64,000 bases of DNA from Rouxiella aceris (GCF_012933545.1 NZ_JAADJU010000006.1:290518-354517); one strand, 5' to 3'. Shown: positions 18,103-27,699, counted from the stretch's first letter. Made by a program: numbers and translations. Notes: generated by a model from the sequence alone, not told the origin.

Positions 18103-20658
18103 CTAGATCATCGTCTTAAGGCGATAAATCCATTCCAGCGCCTGTCTTGGCGACAATGAGTCGGCATCCAGTGCTTCCAGCGCTTCGACGGCCGGTGACA
18201 CCTCTTCACTCAATAATGGCAACTGCGGTCCATCAACCTTGCTGGCAGCGGCATTATTTGACAGCGTCTCCAGCTCTTTGAGTTTTTGTCGTGCCCGTTT
18301 AATGACATCACGCGGCACACCGGCCAGTGCAGCAACGGCCAGGCCATAACTCTTGCTGGCGGCACCTTCCTGAACACTGTGCATAAAGGCGATGGTATCA
18401 CCGTGCTCGATAGCATCAAGGTGGACGTTGACGGCGCCTTCCATTTTCTCGGGCAGGGTGGTTAGCTCAAAATAGTGGGTGGCAAACAAGGTCATGGCCT
18501 TGATACGGCTGGTCAGGTTCTCCGCGCAGGCCCAGGCTAATGACAGACCGTCATAAGTCGAGGTACCACGGCCAATCTCGTCCATCAGTACCAGGCTATT
18601 TTCCGTGGCGTTATGCAGGATATTGGCGGTTTCGGTCATTTCCACCATAAAGGTCGAGCGACCCGAAGCCAAATCATCCGCCGCACCGACGCGAGTGAAA
18701 ATACGGTCAATCGGCCCCAGCGTTGCCTGCTCGGCCGGGACATAGCTGCCAATATGCGCCATCAGCGCGATTAACGCCGCCTGACGCATATAGGTGCTCT
18801 TACCACCCATATTTGGACCGGTAATAATCAGCATACGGCGTTGCGGGGACATCACCAGCGGGTTGGAGATAAAGGGTTCACTCAATACCTGCTCAACCAC
18901 CGGATGGCGACCACCGACAATGGAGATACCCGGTTTTTCACTGAGTGTTGGACAGCAATAGTTCAGGGTATAGGCGCGTTCGGCCAGGGTATTTAACACA
19001 TCCAGCTCAGCAAGAGCGCTGGCGCTTTGTTGCAGTGCCGGAAGATGCGGCATGAGTAAATCAAACAGCTCTTCATACAGCGCTTTTTCCAGCGACAAGG
19101 CTTTTCCTTTTGAGGTCAGCACCTTGTCTTCGTACTCTTTCAGCTCGGGAATGATATAGCGTTCTGCGTTTTTAAGCGTCTGACGGCGAACATAATGAAT
19201 CGGTGCCAGATGGCTTTGCCCGCGGCTAATCTGAATATAATAGCCATGCACACCGTTAAAGCCGACTTTCAGCGTATCCAGACCCAGCTTTTCTCGCTCG
19301 CGTATTTCCAACTGGTCAAGATAGTCGGTAGCACCGTCGGCCAGGGCTCGCCATTCGTCGAGTTCAGCGTTATAGCCTGGGGCAATCACCCCACCATCGC
19401 GCACCAGCACCGGCGGCGATTCAATCACTGCCCGTTCGAGCAGGGCGATCAGTTCGTCAAACTCGCCAGCCTGGCTGACCAGTGACTGAATATGCGTGAC
19501 TTCAATCGGTTGTAGCAATGCCCGCAGTTCCGGCAGTTGCTGCAGCGCATGGCGCATGCGTGCCAGATCGCGCGGCCGCGCAGTGCGCAGTGCCAGACGA
19601 GCAAGAATACGTTCGAGATCCCCCACCTGGCGCAGCACCGGTTGAATATCCTGGCTGATCTCCTGCAATGACCCCACCGCCTGCTGGCGATGATTAAGCA
19701 TGGCAAAATCGCGGGTCGGCATATGGATCCAGCGTTTGAGCATACGGCTGCCCATAGGCGTGACGCATTGATCGAGGATCGCCGCCAGCGTATTTTCGAC
19801 GCCGCCGGACAGGTTTTGTGTCAGCTCGAGATTGCGACGGGTGGCGGCATCCATAATGATGCCGTCCTGCTGGCGTTCCATGGTCAGGCCGCGAATATGC
19901 GGCAGTGCCGTGCGCTGGGTATCTTTGACATATTGCAGCAGACAGCCAGCGGCGCGCAGCGCCTGGGTTGCCTGCTCAACGCCAAAACCGCTGAGATCGC
20001 GGGTACCAAATTGCAGATTGAGCTGCTGGCGGGCTGTTTCCAGCTCAAATTCCCACATTGGTCGACGACGTAAACCGCGACGGTTATCGATCAGCGCCAT
20101 AGAGGCAAAGCTTTCAGGGTAGAGCAGCTCGGCGGGATTGGTGCGTTGGATCTCCGCCGCCATGGTTTCAAGATCTGTCGGCTGCGCTACGCGAAAACGT
20201 CCGGAACTGATATCTAGAGTGGCATAACCAAAGCCCTGGCCGTCCTGCCAGATCGCGGCCAGCAGGTTGTCCTGCCTTTCGCTGAGCAGCGCTTCGTCGC
20301 TGACGGTTCCGGGGGTGACAATGCGCACCACTTTACGTTCCACCGGGCCTTTGCTTAGCGCTGGATCGCCGATTTGTTCGCAGATGGCCACCGATTCACC
20401 CAGATGGACCAGCTTGGCCAGATAGCCTTCGACAGCATGGTAGGGCACCCCGGCCATGGGAATAGGTTCACCGGCAGATGCCCCCCGTTTGGTGAGCGAG
20501 ATATCCAGCAGCTGCGAGGCTTTCCTGGCATCGTCGTAGAACAACTCATAAAAGTCGCCCATACGATAGAACATCAGGATTTCAGGATTCTGCGCTTTAA
20601 GACGCAGATACTGCTGCATCATTGGGGTATGGGCATCGAAATTTTCGGTGCTAGTCAT
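18103..20658 (-). CDS. mutS: DNA mismatch repair protein MutS
   Basis: An 851-residue mismatch-recognition ATPase. The N-terminal mismatch-binding Phe-X-Glu is in [14 protein letters not shown] (about residues 31-44). The C-terminal ABC-type ATPase has Walker [14 protein letters not shown] near 615, Walker [17 protein letters not shown] and the ATHYFELT motif. The length matches E. coli MutS (853), so mismatch repair is probably intact. It is convergent with rpoS, as in other enterobacteria, and marks the left border of the accessory block that follows. Confidence 0.98.
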   Translation of the reverse strand: MTSTENFDAHTPMMQQYLRLKAQNPEILMFYRMGDFYELFYDDARKASQLLDISLTKRGASAGEPIPMAGVPYHAVEGYLAKLVHLGESVAICEQIGDPALSKGPVERKVVRIVTPGTVSDEALLSERQDNLLAAIWQDGQGFGYATLDISSGRFRVAQPTDLETMAAEIQRTNPAELLYPESFASMALIDNRRGLRRRPMWEFELETARQQLNLQFGTRDLSGFGVEQATQALRAAGCLLQYVKDTQRTALPHIRGLTMERQQDGIIMDAATRRNLELTQNLSGGVENTLAAILDQCVTPMGSRMLKRWIHMPTRDFAMLNHRQQAVGSLQEISQDIQPVLRQVGDLERILARLALRTARPRDLARMRHALQQLPELRALLQPIEVTHIQSLVSQAGEFDELIALLERAVIESPPVLVRDGGVIAPGYNAELDEWRALADGATDYLDQLEIREREKLGLDTLKVGFNGVHGYYIQISRGQSHLAPIHYVRRQTLKNAERYIIPELKEYEDKVLTSKGKALSLEKALYEELFDLLMPHLPALQQSASALAELDVLNTLAERAYTLNYCCPTLSEKPGISIVGGRHPVVEQVLSEPFISNPLVMSPQRRMLIITGPNMGGKSTYMRQAALIALMAHIGSYVPAEQATLGPIDRIFTRVGAADDLASGRSTFMVEMTETANILHNATENSLVLMDEIGRGTSTYDGLSLAWACAENLTSRIKAMTLFATHYFELTTLPEKMEGAVNVHLDAIEHGDTIAFMHSVQEGAASKSYGLAVAALAGVPRDVIKRARQKLKELETLSNNAAASKVDGPQLPLLSEEVSPAVEALEALDADSLSPRQALEWIYRLKTMI

Positions 20659-20831
20659 AAAGTTACCGTTTCCAATCCATTGAATTTAAAATGTATTGTG
20701 ATTTTCATTGTCATCATCTGGTGTCACGTTGTCTCACTAAAAATCACCAACAAACAGGAAGAAAACAGAGGCTTGGGAGGTAAAATGTCACACAATGGGC
20801 CAAGGCTTGTTTCTGCCCCTATACTAGCCCA

Positions 20832-20905
20832 GTGAGCAATAAGCTGTCACAGGTAAAAATTGGAGGTATCTCGGAAAAAGGAATTTCGTCGTACCTTAGG
20901 AGAGA
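20832..20905 (+). pseudogene. Remnant of the N-terminus of an AbiEi-type antitoxin
   Basis: Read from GTG at 20832, this gives a peptide beginning VSNKLSQ that runs through ISEKGISSYLRR to a TGA at 20907-20909. AbiEi proteins typically start with a short sequence of this kind leading into a winged helix-turn-helix. Here most of that domain is missing, and the frame is broken just before the core resumes at 20906. The reading as a deletion scar is inference from the family layout. Confidence 0.4.
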
Positions 20906-21490
20906 ATGAGTTTGCAAAATCAGCTGGGGGTTTCTGTGCATCTGGCGGGGCTTACTAGCTTGACCTGGCAGGGACGCTCTCATTATCTTCACTTAACGGG
21001 CCAGGCAATTTGGCTTTGCGTGGAAGACAAAGCTTCATTACCAAAGTGGTTCAAAGAATTTCCCAATGCCGAGTGGTTTTTACTTTCTAATCAGAAGCTC
21101 AATATGCATGACGAAAAGTATCTGACAGAGGTAGAAATTAAGGGTGAACGGTTGAAAGCGGGTGTACCGGAATTAGCTGCTTACGAGATTGCTAACTCGG
21201 TGCCTGGTTCGCTTTCATTTGAGCACGCTGCGGAGCTGTTTCAGGGGCTGGTAAACCTGAGTCCACGTAAAGTCGAAGTGTTGATGCAATCCAGTCGCGC
21301 AGTGAAAACTAACCGCCTTTACCTGTTTCTGGCCGATCACTATGCTCATGCATGGGTTAAGCGAATAAATAAAGCCAGCATTGATTTAGGGGCCGGGAAA
21401 CGACAGATCGTATCGGGTGGCAAGCTGGATCAAAAATATCAGATCACTGTTCCAGAGAGTTTTGTTAGCAGAGGGACCTCACATGGATAA
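20906..21490 (+). CDS. AbiEi-family type IV antitoxin lacking its DNA-binding domain
   Basis: A 194-residue protein matching the body of AbiEi antitoxins: LGVSVHLAGLTSLTWQGRSH near the start, YEIANSVPGSLSFEHAAELF in the middle and a C-terminal KTNRLYLFLADHYAHAW, DLGAGKRQIV, KYQITVP block. Family members are usually about 250 residues with an N-terminal winged helix used for autoregulation; that part is absent, with an in-frame stop at 20897. TAGGAGAG lies before the ATG, so this shortened frame may still be translated. Its partner toxin directly downstream is reduced to about ten codons. Confidence 0.7.
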   Translation: MSLQNQLGVSVHLAGLTSLTWQGRSHYLHLTGQAIWLCVEDKASLPKWFKEFPNAEWFLLSNQKLNMHDEKYLTEVEIKGERLKAGVPELAAYEIANSVPGSLSFEHAAELFQGLVNLSPRKVEVLMQSSRAVKTNRLYLFLADHYAHAWVKRINKASIDLGAGKRQIVSGGKLDQKYQITVPESFVSRGTSHG

Positions 21491-21515
21491 GCAATCACCT
21501 TATTATCGTCAAAAT
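21484..21515 (+). pseudogene. Start of a truncated AbiEii-type nucleotidyltransferase toxin
   Basis: The ATG at 21484 overlaps the antitoxin stop, as in abiE operons. The first ten residues, MDKQSPYYRQ, match the usual start of AbiEii toxins. After this the expected ALKGGTAINLF nucleotidyltransferase motif does not appear in any frame, and the sequence changes character. The toxin is therefore lost, apparently through a deletion or insertion at about 21515. Confidence 0.6.
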
Positions 21516-21549
21516 ACTGCAACAACAGGCTGGCATTTCGGCGGTACTA

Positions 21550-21886
21550 CAAACGGTGGTAACCCATTAAAAATAACACTCAGTCAGTCATTTATTATCA
21601 ACAAGTTAAGTGTTGATATGAAGCCTATTCTTAATGGTTCAGCAAAGTCGTTTTTGAAGCATATCCAGATCAAAAACCATACATTGTTTTCGATGACCAC
21701 AGAGCTTATCTCGTAGGCTTCGGGGTGAAAGTCAGTGTGACGAAAAAAACGTATGTGACCCAGCGAAGAGTATCTTCCGGTGATCGTAATGTTACGGAAG
21801 GGAAAAAACCAAGCTCAGTTATCAAATCAAAAGTCGGAAATGTGTCCGAAAAAAAGTTTTCATTGAAATTCAATGTTAAATTCTAA
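21550..21886 (+). pseudogene. Probable N-terminal fragment of a tyrosine integrase
   Basis: Two frames together resemble the N-terminal arm-binding domain of phage/island integrases. KITLSQSFIINKL, in the frame from 21484, leads into a second frame from about 21641 with PYIVFDDHRAYLVGFGVKVS, VTKKTYVTQRRV and GKKPSSVIKSKVGNVSE, ending at TAA 21884. A frameshift near 21650 (a T run) separates them. There is no catalytic core (R...H-x-x-R...Y), so it is a dead fragment. Identification rests on motif resemblance only. Confidence 0.45.
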
Positions 21887-22030
21887 ATCCCTTTGCACTT
21901 AGATAGTTAAATTAGCCATTATTTGTTATTTATCTTTATTTAGTAAAATATATGAGATTTACTGTGTTTAACTCTAACTTATTAACAAATTTCATAATAA
22001 TTTACCTCTTAATAATTCGATATATTTGTA

Positions 22031-22363
22031 TTAGTCATAAAGCCATTTTCCCGCTTTCGCTGATTCTGCAAACATCTTAACGGTTAAAATCTTTCGATTT
22101 TTTTCTACATCTTCTCGCTTTACTTTGAACCATCTTGTTAGTAATGGTGTATTTTCCCACGGAAAGTAACAAGACCAAGCGACATTTGACAAATCAATAC
22201 CAAACTCTTTTTGATATTCCTCAATAGCATCAGAAAGATCATCACTTGGCGAATCAAACAGGTCTGAGTCTAGTTCAAGAGGGATCTCTTTCCAATGCTT
22301 ATCTAAATATCCTGGGATCTGTTCTCTGAATAGTTTTAAGACTTTGTCTTGAATGGTGTTCAT
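22031..22363 (-). CDS. Small acidic protein, DUF1493-like, in orphan Hcp island
   Basis: A 110-residue acidic soluble protein (MNTIQDKVLKLFREQIPGYL...). The size, the N-terminal helix and a central PLELDSDLF / DLSDAIEEYQKEFGIDLSNV-like segment resemble the DUF1493 family of enterobacteria, whose function is unknown. The ATG at 22363 overlaps the stop of the upstream gene by one base (TAATG), so translation is probably coupled; an ATG at 22378 is an alternative. As the last gene after hcp and a small membrane-segment protein, it could be an immunity protein, but this is positional inference. Confidence 0.7.
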   Translation of the reverse strand: MNTIQDKVLKLFREQIPGYLDKHWKEIPLELDSDLFDSPSDDLSDAIEEYQKEFGIDLSNVAWSCYFPWENTPLLTRWFKVKREDVEKNRKILTVKMFAESAKAGKWLYD

Positions 22364-22812
22364 TAAAAAGAGGTCCATTGTATTCGATCTTGTGGACGAG
22401 CTATTAAATTATATTTATTTTGTGTTTTCCTTGACACTTGATAAATTGAATTTACAAGACCTATCCAACCTAACCACGGAACATAGCGAGCTATAACAGC
22501 AGCAAGTTTATTGGTTGGTTGTATTCTGACTCCAACAGGAGTAGGAATCCTTATACCAAAAGGAACTCGCGCATTTCTCAAAAGGATTCTAGCATATTTG
22601 GAAATGACACTTGTTCCCGCTTGTGCATCTCTTGGTTTTTGACGAGTTTTTAGCCAAGGTTGCCCGGCGAGGATAGCGGCACCTGATTCAATACCTATGC
22701 CAAGCTCGTCACAAAATTGTTCAAGGAAAATGACATCAAAAAGTTCACCAGCCGAAAGGTTGGATTGTCCGTGATAAAAGTAAGTTCCGTTTAGTTCTTC
22801 TGTCGTATCCAT
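22363..22812 (-). CDS. Unrecognised Hcp-linked protein with a C-terminal membrane segment
   Basis: A 149-residue protein downstream of an orphan hcp, 11 bases from it. I cannot name its family. The N-terminal half is hydrophilic (TYFYHGQSNLSAGELFDVIF). The middle, KPRDAQAGTSVISKYARILL, is followed by VPFGIRIPTPVGVR. A hydrophobic stretch lies at about 103-125 (LAAVIARYVPWLGWIGLVNS). Placement between Hcp and a small acidic protein suggests a secreted effector with its cognate immunity protein, possibly acting at membranes. No catalytic motif is seen. Confidence 0.7.
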   Translation of the reverse strand: MDTTEELNGTYFYHGQSNLSAGELFDVIFLEQFCDELGIGIESGAAILAGQPWLKTRQKPRDAQAGTSVISKYARILLRNARVPFGIRIPTPVGVRIQPTNKLAAVIARYVPWLGWIGLVNSIYQVSRKTQNKYNLIARPQDRIQWTSF

Positions 22813-22823
22813 TCGATCACCTA

Positions 22824-23306
22824 TTATGCTGTTTGTCGCTCATTCCAGGCATCGGTAAAAATTATATTCCCGTCACAATGTTTCCAGGTGATCTTCTCAT
22901 ACCTTAGCTCAACAGATTCAAGGTGGTTGTTGTTATTGTCTTCTGGGGAAGCCATTGTTGGGGATATTGATACAATCCGAACACTTTCAAGCAGCATGTT
23001 GAAGTATTCTACTTCCTGACCTGCATCGTTGATTTTGTACCACTTGATCTCAGCAGATTTCAGGTTCTGACCAGTAGCAACTGCTTTGTATAGATATGGG
23101 CTGGAATAGTCGAATTCTTTAACGATAATCATTGGTGAGTGCTGACGAGTGCCGGTAGGCTTGCCAGTAGCGTTATCAGTGGGAATGGAAAGATTATGGT
23201 GAAACCCTTTAAACTCTATACTGAATTCCCTGTCTTCAACATCACAGCCGCCTTTAATGAGTGCACCACCATCATCGTAAATCCACATATTACCTGGAAT
23301 TGCCAT
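22824..23306 (-). CDS. hcp: Hcp-family type VI secretion tube/effector-carrier protein
   Basis: A 160-residue Hcp protein, the ring-forming tube of the type VI secretion system, which also carries effectors. It starts MAIPGNMWIYDDGGALIKGG and contains FKGFHHNLSIPTD, TRQHSPMIIVKEFDYSSPYL and ELRYEKITWKHCDGNIIFTD, all typical of enterobacterial Hcp. No other T6SS structural genes are in the window, so this is an orphan copy that would rely on a secretion apparatus elsewhere. It is first of a three-gene minus-strand unit in AT-rich DNA. Confidence 0.92.
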   Translation of the reverse strand: MAIPGNMWIYDDGGALIKGGCDVEDREFSIEFKGFHHNLSIPTDNATGKPTGTRQHSPMIIVKEFDYSSPYLYKAVATGQNLKSAEIKWYKINDAGQEVEYFNMLLESVRIVSISPTMASPEDNNNNHLESVELRYEKITWKHCDGNIIFTDAWNERQTA

Positions 23307-23582
23307 TTTCTCATTTCCTTATGTTGTGATCAAACTCCATAAGGCGAGTGTAGCTATTCTGCTCTGGCGAGTAAATAATCGAATCACTAAAAATGGATAT
23401 AATAAACGATACTTAAAATTTAATTAATAAAGCGAACTATCCATTGCCCTCGGTATAGTCAATATGACTACTCTCTGTCGGCATTTAATGGGCGGGAGGC
23501 CAGTGGCATATTTACATAAATGGCTAAAATATATTTAACCTTACTCTGCGCCTGGCTGTGAGCTCCAATGATATTCCCGTTA

Positions 23583-24275
23583 TTATCTCTCTGTGCGGCG
23601 ATACAGGCGGCGAGGATGACCAATTTTTCCGTAACGCATTTCAACACTGAGCGTGCCAATATCCAGTAAATGTTCCAGATAACGGCGAATAGTGGTTTTA
23701 CTTAGTCCGGTGTGTTGCACCACCTCGTCGACGGAAAAGTATTGCTGTTGCTCGCTGGCAAAAATCTCCCGTATCAGGCTCAGGGTATTTTCTTCAATAC
23801 CTTTATTGCCGCCTTCATCATTGAAATTTTTCGACTGCAATTGATAAAGAATATCCACGTTTTGCTGATCAACCACTTTAAAGGTGCGCTGAGTGTTGGC
23901 AAATTGGACAAATCTCTCCAGCGACTGGCGCAGGCGCTTCCATGAAACCGGTTTGAGAATATAGTCAAAGGCGCCACAGCGAATAGCCTGACTACAGGTA
24001 TCCATATCACTGGCGGCAGTAATAAAAATCACCGAGCAATCCAGCCCCTTTAATAGCTCGCTTTCAATCAGTGAAATGCCTTTGCCATCGGGCAGATAAT
24101 TGTCCAGCAGCACAAGCTTGGGCGGACATTGGCGTAAAAACGCCTTGGCTTCACTCAAGGTGGTGGCACTGGCAAACAGCCGCAGTTGCGGATGCTGATG
24201 GATTAAATCGGCATAAAGACGCGCCAACTGGCTTTCATCTTCAACAATGAGTACGTCAAAAATTTCAGGTTGCAT
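23583..24275 (-). CDS. citB: Citrate two-component response regulator (CitB/DpiA type)
   Basis: A 230-residue response regulator with an N-terminal receiver domain: VLIVEDES near residue 8, the phospho-acceptor aspartate in LVLLDNYLPDGKG near 57, and ILKPVSW with the conserved Lys. The C-terminal DNA-binding domain has a helix-turn-helix (VDEVVQHTGLSKTTIRRYLE). This architecture is that of the CitB/DcuR family. It overlaps the sensor gene by 11 bases and is divergent from the transporter and lyase genes it presumably activates. The name citB is by context; dpiA is the E. coli equivalent. Confidence 0.88.
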   Translation of the reverse strand: MQPEIFDVLIVEDESQLARLYADLIHQHPQLRLFASATTLSEAKAFLRQCPPKLVLLDNYLPDGKGISLIESELLKGLDCSVIFITAASDMDTCSQAIRCGAFDYILKPVSWKRLRQSLERFVQFANTQRTFKVVDQQNVDILYQLQSKNFNDEGGNKGIEENTLSLIREIFASEQQQYFSVDEVVQHTGLSKTTIRRYLEHLLDIGTLSVEMRYGKIGHPRRLYRRTER

Positions 24276-25920
24276 GGTCAGCGTGTTCCAGGTTGGCTAA
24301 AAGGGAGGATGTAGTAATACAATCTGTTGGCGGACAGGGAATAAAAACACTAAAAACAGTACCATACGGCTGATTTATCGAAATTTCAATCGTCCCGCCG
24401 GCACGGGTCACGTAGGTTTCCACCAAATGTAAACCCAAACCGTGGTCGCCGCTGGTTTTTGAGGTAACGCCCTGTTCAAACAGGTTATCGCGTAATTTAT
24501 CATTAATACCGATCCCCAGGTCAGCCACCTCAATGACTAACTCCCGTTGGTTGGCGACCACATAGAGGCTCACGGGATGATGCACTCCCGCGCGTTGCAA
24601 TGTGGCTTCCACAGCATTGTCCAGCAAGTTGCCGATCACCGACATTAATTCGGTTTCCGGCATCTGCGCGGGAATTTGTTGCAGTTGGCAGGCGGGGTCA
24701 AACTGCAGCTGTACGCCTTTTTCGCGCGCGCTGGCATATTTGCCCAACAACAGGCCGCAAAGGGGGCCGGAACAAAAACGGGCCGAAATAAAATCCAGTG
24801 TTTCCTGGGTATGTTCTGATTGTGCCTCAATATAATGAATCGCCTCATCAAAACGTTTCAGATACAGCAGCCCGGCAAGGGTGGCGGTCCAGTTCAATTG
24901 TTCATGGCGCAGAATGCGTAAATTATCGGCGTAGCGCTTCACCTGGGTTAACTGTGCGGTCAGCTCGGTAATGTCGTTGCGATCGCGAAAACTGATCACC
25001 CAACCTTGTAATTCCCCTTCGAGAAAAATACGCACCCGGCTGGCGATCACGGTCAGATGATTGAATTGGCAAATTTCATCATGAGTATCCGTAGCGTGCA
25101 TTTTTTGGTGATTAAAAAAGGTGACTGTCTGGATAACCTTATTTAAAGGTTGCCCACGTAATTCCCGCGAAGATTGCGTCAGGGCCAGTAGATTCTTTGC
25201 CGCTTGATTGATCACCACAATCCGACACTGTTGATCAATAGCAATAACGCCTTCATAAATGGATTCCAGCAGGGCTTTTTGCTGACGAACCAGTAAGCCG
25301 ATTTCTCTTGGCTCCAGCGAAAACATCTGTTTTTTGATATGACGGGCAAACCACCAGGAAAAGACAAACAAGGCGCTCATCAGTAACAGCGCAGCCAAGG
25401 CAATCTTGAGTAATTTGCTGCTGCTGATATGGTCTAGGTGGCTTTTAAGGTAGCCGACAGACACAATACCGATAACGTTATTATGTTGGTCAAGGATCGG
25501 TGCTTTACCTCGTAACGAGATACCGGTGGCACCTGTACGTACGGTAATAATGGTTTTACCTGCCAGCACCTCCTGGTTGTCACCGCCGACCATCTGTTCC
25601 CCGACTTTTTCCGGGCTGAGCGAATGGTAAAGATGCATACCTTGCGGATTGCCCACCACCAGGTAACTGGCATCACTGTTTTGCGCCAGGGGAGCCATGA
25701 TTTCGGCAATGGCCTGATTGTCCTGCTGTTCAACGGCGTTGATCAATGAAGGAAACATGGCAATGTCCTTCGCTTGTATTTTGGCGTGCAGGCCAATCTC
25801 GCTATACAGCTGATTATTCAGCTCATAATAGTAATAGTACCCGATGAGTGTCAGCAGCAGCGAGGAGAAAAAAATCAGAAAAATAAAGAGTTTAAAGTGG
25901 AACGTTATTCTATTTAACAT
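24265..25920 (-). CDS. citA: Citrate sensor histidine kinase (CitA/DpiB type)
   Basis: A 551-residue membrane sensor kinase, starting at ATG 25920 (MLNRITFHFKLF); an ATG nine codons upstream is an alternative. The first membrane segment is at about residues 8-29. The periplasmic PAS-like domain has RTGATGISLRGKAPILD, typical of citrate/C4-dicarboxylate sensors. The second membrane segment is at about 170-192. A cytoplasmic PAS domain follows, then the H-box RILRHEQLNW, the N-box GNLLDNAVEAT and the G-boxes ADLGIGIND and GDHGLGLHLV. It probably senses external citrate and phosphorylates the adjacent regulator. Confidence 0.9.
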   Translation of the reverse strand: MLNRITFHFKLFIFLIFFSSLLLTLIGYYYYYELNNQLYSEIGLHAKIQAKDIAMFPSLINAVEQQDNQAIAEIMAPLAQNSDASYLVVGNPQGMHLYHSLSPEKVGEQMVGGDNQEVLAGKTIITVRTGATGISLRGKAPILDQHNNVIGIVSVGYLKSHLDHISSSKLLKIALAALLLMSALFVFSWWFARHIKKQMFSLEPREIGLLVRQQKALLESIYEGVIAIDQQCRIVVINQAAKNLLALTQSSRELRGQPLNKVIQTVTFFNHQKMHATDTHDEICQFNHLTVIASRVRIFLEGELQGWVISFRDRNDITELTAQLTQVKRYADNLRILRHEQLNWTATLAGLLYLKRFDEAIHYIEAQSEHTQETLDFISARFCSGPLCGLLLGKYASAREKGVQLQFDPACQLQQIPAQMPETELMSVIGNLLDNAVEATLQRAGVHHPVSLYVVANQRELVIEVADLGIGINDKLRDNLFEQGVTSKTSGDHGLGLHLVETYVTRAGGTIEISINQPYGTVFSVFIPCPPTDCITTSSLLANLEHADHAT

Positions 25921-26290
25921 GATTGAATCATAAGAAACGGCTATCAATGATTGACGTTATCATAAGTAGGGAAATATGTGCGTCCGGCAGATAAAATTTT
26001 TGACATGCAGCACAAAGAGATTTTTTGCTGATTAGGATTATTGGTAAATTAATTGCTTGTAAGCTCGGTATGACTCTGTCTGAAGAGCGGGTTAATAGAA
26101 ACCATAATCACCTTAAAAACCATAAAAACCGCGAATTGTTAATTAATTGCTTTGGTGTTGTTTAGGATTTAATGAATAAACCATAAACACCTTAATCTCC
26201 TTTAAATTAGGAGTTTTAATTTGTGTGTCGTCACATTACGCATTAAGTCTTTCCTCCTATTATTTCTACTCAAATGACAGGAGGATTATT
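25921..26290. promoter_or_regulatory. Divergent control region of the citrate locus
   Basis: 370 AT-rich bases between the sensor gene and the transporter gene. Two direct repeats stand out: AACCATAATCACCTTA at 26100-26115 and AACCATAAACACCTTA at 26179-26194, identical at 15 of 16 positions. A shorter AACCATAAAAACC lies at 26118-26130. They are natural candidates for response-regulator binding sites. GACAGGAGG at 26276-26284 is the transporter ribosome site. Exact promoters cannot be assigned. Confidence 0.5.
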
Positions 26291-27661
26291 ATGAGTACAA
26301 CAGATGATTCACAGATCCCCGCCAGTGTTCGTTTTAATCAGCAAGAGATTCCGCTGAAAGAACGTTGGTGGCATGTTTTAGATAATTGGAAAGTGGGGAT
26401 AATACCGCTACCTTTATTTATTCTTGCCGGTGTATTAATCGCAATTGATTGCCTCAACGGTAAGTTGCCCAATGATATAGTGGTAATGGTTGCCACCCTG
26501 GCGTTTTTTGGTTTTGCCTGCGGTGAGTTTGGTAAACGCCTGCCAATTATCGGTAAAATGGGGGCGGCGGCTATTTGCGCAACCTTTATCCCTTCGGCGT
26601 TGGTACATTATGGCCTGTTACCGACAGTGGTAGTAACTTCGACAACGCAATTTTTTAAATCGACCAATATTCTTTATCTTTATATTTGCTGCATTATCGT
26701 CGGCAGCATTATGAGTATGAATCGCCAAACGCTTATTCAAGGTTTCTTACGGATATTTTTCCCGATGTTATGTGGCGAAGTCGTGGGAATGTTGGTGGGA
26801 ATGGGCGTGGGCCTGGCATTGGGGATGGAACCCTTTCAGATTTTCTTTTTCCTGATCCTGCCGATTATGGCCGGCGGTGTCGGCGAAGGCGCCATTCCAT
26901 TATCCCTGGGTTATGCCGCGTTATTGCATATGGAGCAGGGCGTGGTATTGGGGCGTATTTTACCTATCGTGATGCTCGGCGGATTAACCGCTATCGTGAT
27001 TTCTGGCTGTTTAAATCGTTTGGGCAAGCGTTATCCCCATCTTACCGGTGAAGGCAATCTTATCCGGCAAAAAGCAGGAGAGGTCACTCCGCAAGACAGC
27101 GGTCTTACACAAGCGTTCAGCGGTAAAACGGATGTTACCACCATTGCCACTGGCGCATTGCTGGCAGTGTTGCTGTACATGGTCGGCATGTTGGGATATC
27201 GGCTGATTGGTTTGCCTGCACCGGTTGGCATGTTGTTTGTTGCCGTGTTGCTCAAGCTGGTTAATGCGGTTTCTCCTCGCATGCTGGAAGGGTCGCAAGT
27301 GGTTTACAAATTCTTCCAGACGGCAGTCACTTTCCCAATCCTTTTTGCAGTGGGCGTGGCCATCACCCCATGGCAGGAGTTGGTTAATGCTTTTACCCTT
27401 TCCAATCTGTTAGTGATCATCAGTTCAGTCGGTTCCCTGGTGTTGACGGGATTCTTTGTGGGCAAAAAAATCGGCATGAACCCCATTGATGTGGCGATTG
27501 TTTCCTGTTGCCAGAGCGGGCAGGGCGGTACCGGAGATGTGGCCATTCTTACTGCCGGCAATCGCATGATGCTGATGCCGTTTGCGCAAATTGCCACCCG
27601 TATTGGCGGGGCGATCAATGTTTCTGCCGGGTTGTTGTTTTTGGGTAATTTCCTGCTGTAA
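26291..27661 (+). CDS. 2-hydroxycarboxylate (citrate) transporter, CitS/CimH family
   Basis: A 456-residue membrane transporter of the 2-hydroxycarboxylate family. The ATG at 26291 follows a strong AGGAGG; a GTG frame 22 codons upstream is unlikely. The two family re-entrant-loop motifs are present: AGGVGEGAIPLSLGY near residue 197 and GQGGTGDVAILTAGNRMML near 413. About eleven hydrophobic segments are visible. Members bring in citrate or malate with sodium or protons. Position between the citrate two-component system and the lyase genes makes citrate the likely substrate; sodium or proton coupling cannot be told. Confidence 0.9.
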   Translation: MSTTDDSQIPASVRFNQQEIPLKERWWHVLDNWKVGIIPLPLFILAGVLIAIDCLNGKLPNDIVVMVATLAFFGFACGEFGKRLPIIGKMGAAAICATFIPSALVHYGLLPTVVVTSTTQFFKSTNILYLYICCIIVGSIMSMNRQTLIQGFLRIFFPMLCGEVVGMLVGMGVGLALGMEPFQIFFFLILPIMAGGVGEGAIPLSLGYAALLHMEQGVVLGRILPIVMLGGLTAIVISGCLNRLGKRYPHLTGEGNLIRQKAGEVTPQDSGLTQAFSGKTDVTTIATGALLAVLLYMVGMLGYRLIGLPAPVGMLFVAVLLKLVNAVSPRMLEGSQVVYKFFQTAVTFPILFAVGVAITPWQELVNAFTLSNLLVIISSVGSLVLTGFFVGKKIGMNPIDVAIVSCCQSGQGGTGDVAILTAGNRMMLMPFAQIATRIGGAINVSAGLLFLGNFLL

Positions 27662-27699
27662 CCCATTGCTGTAAAAGAATTAATTAGGATTAAATCACC

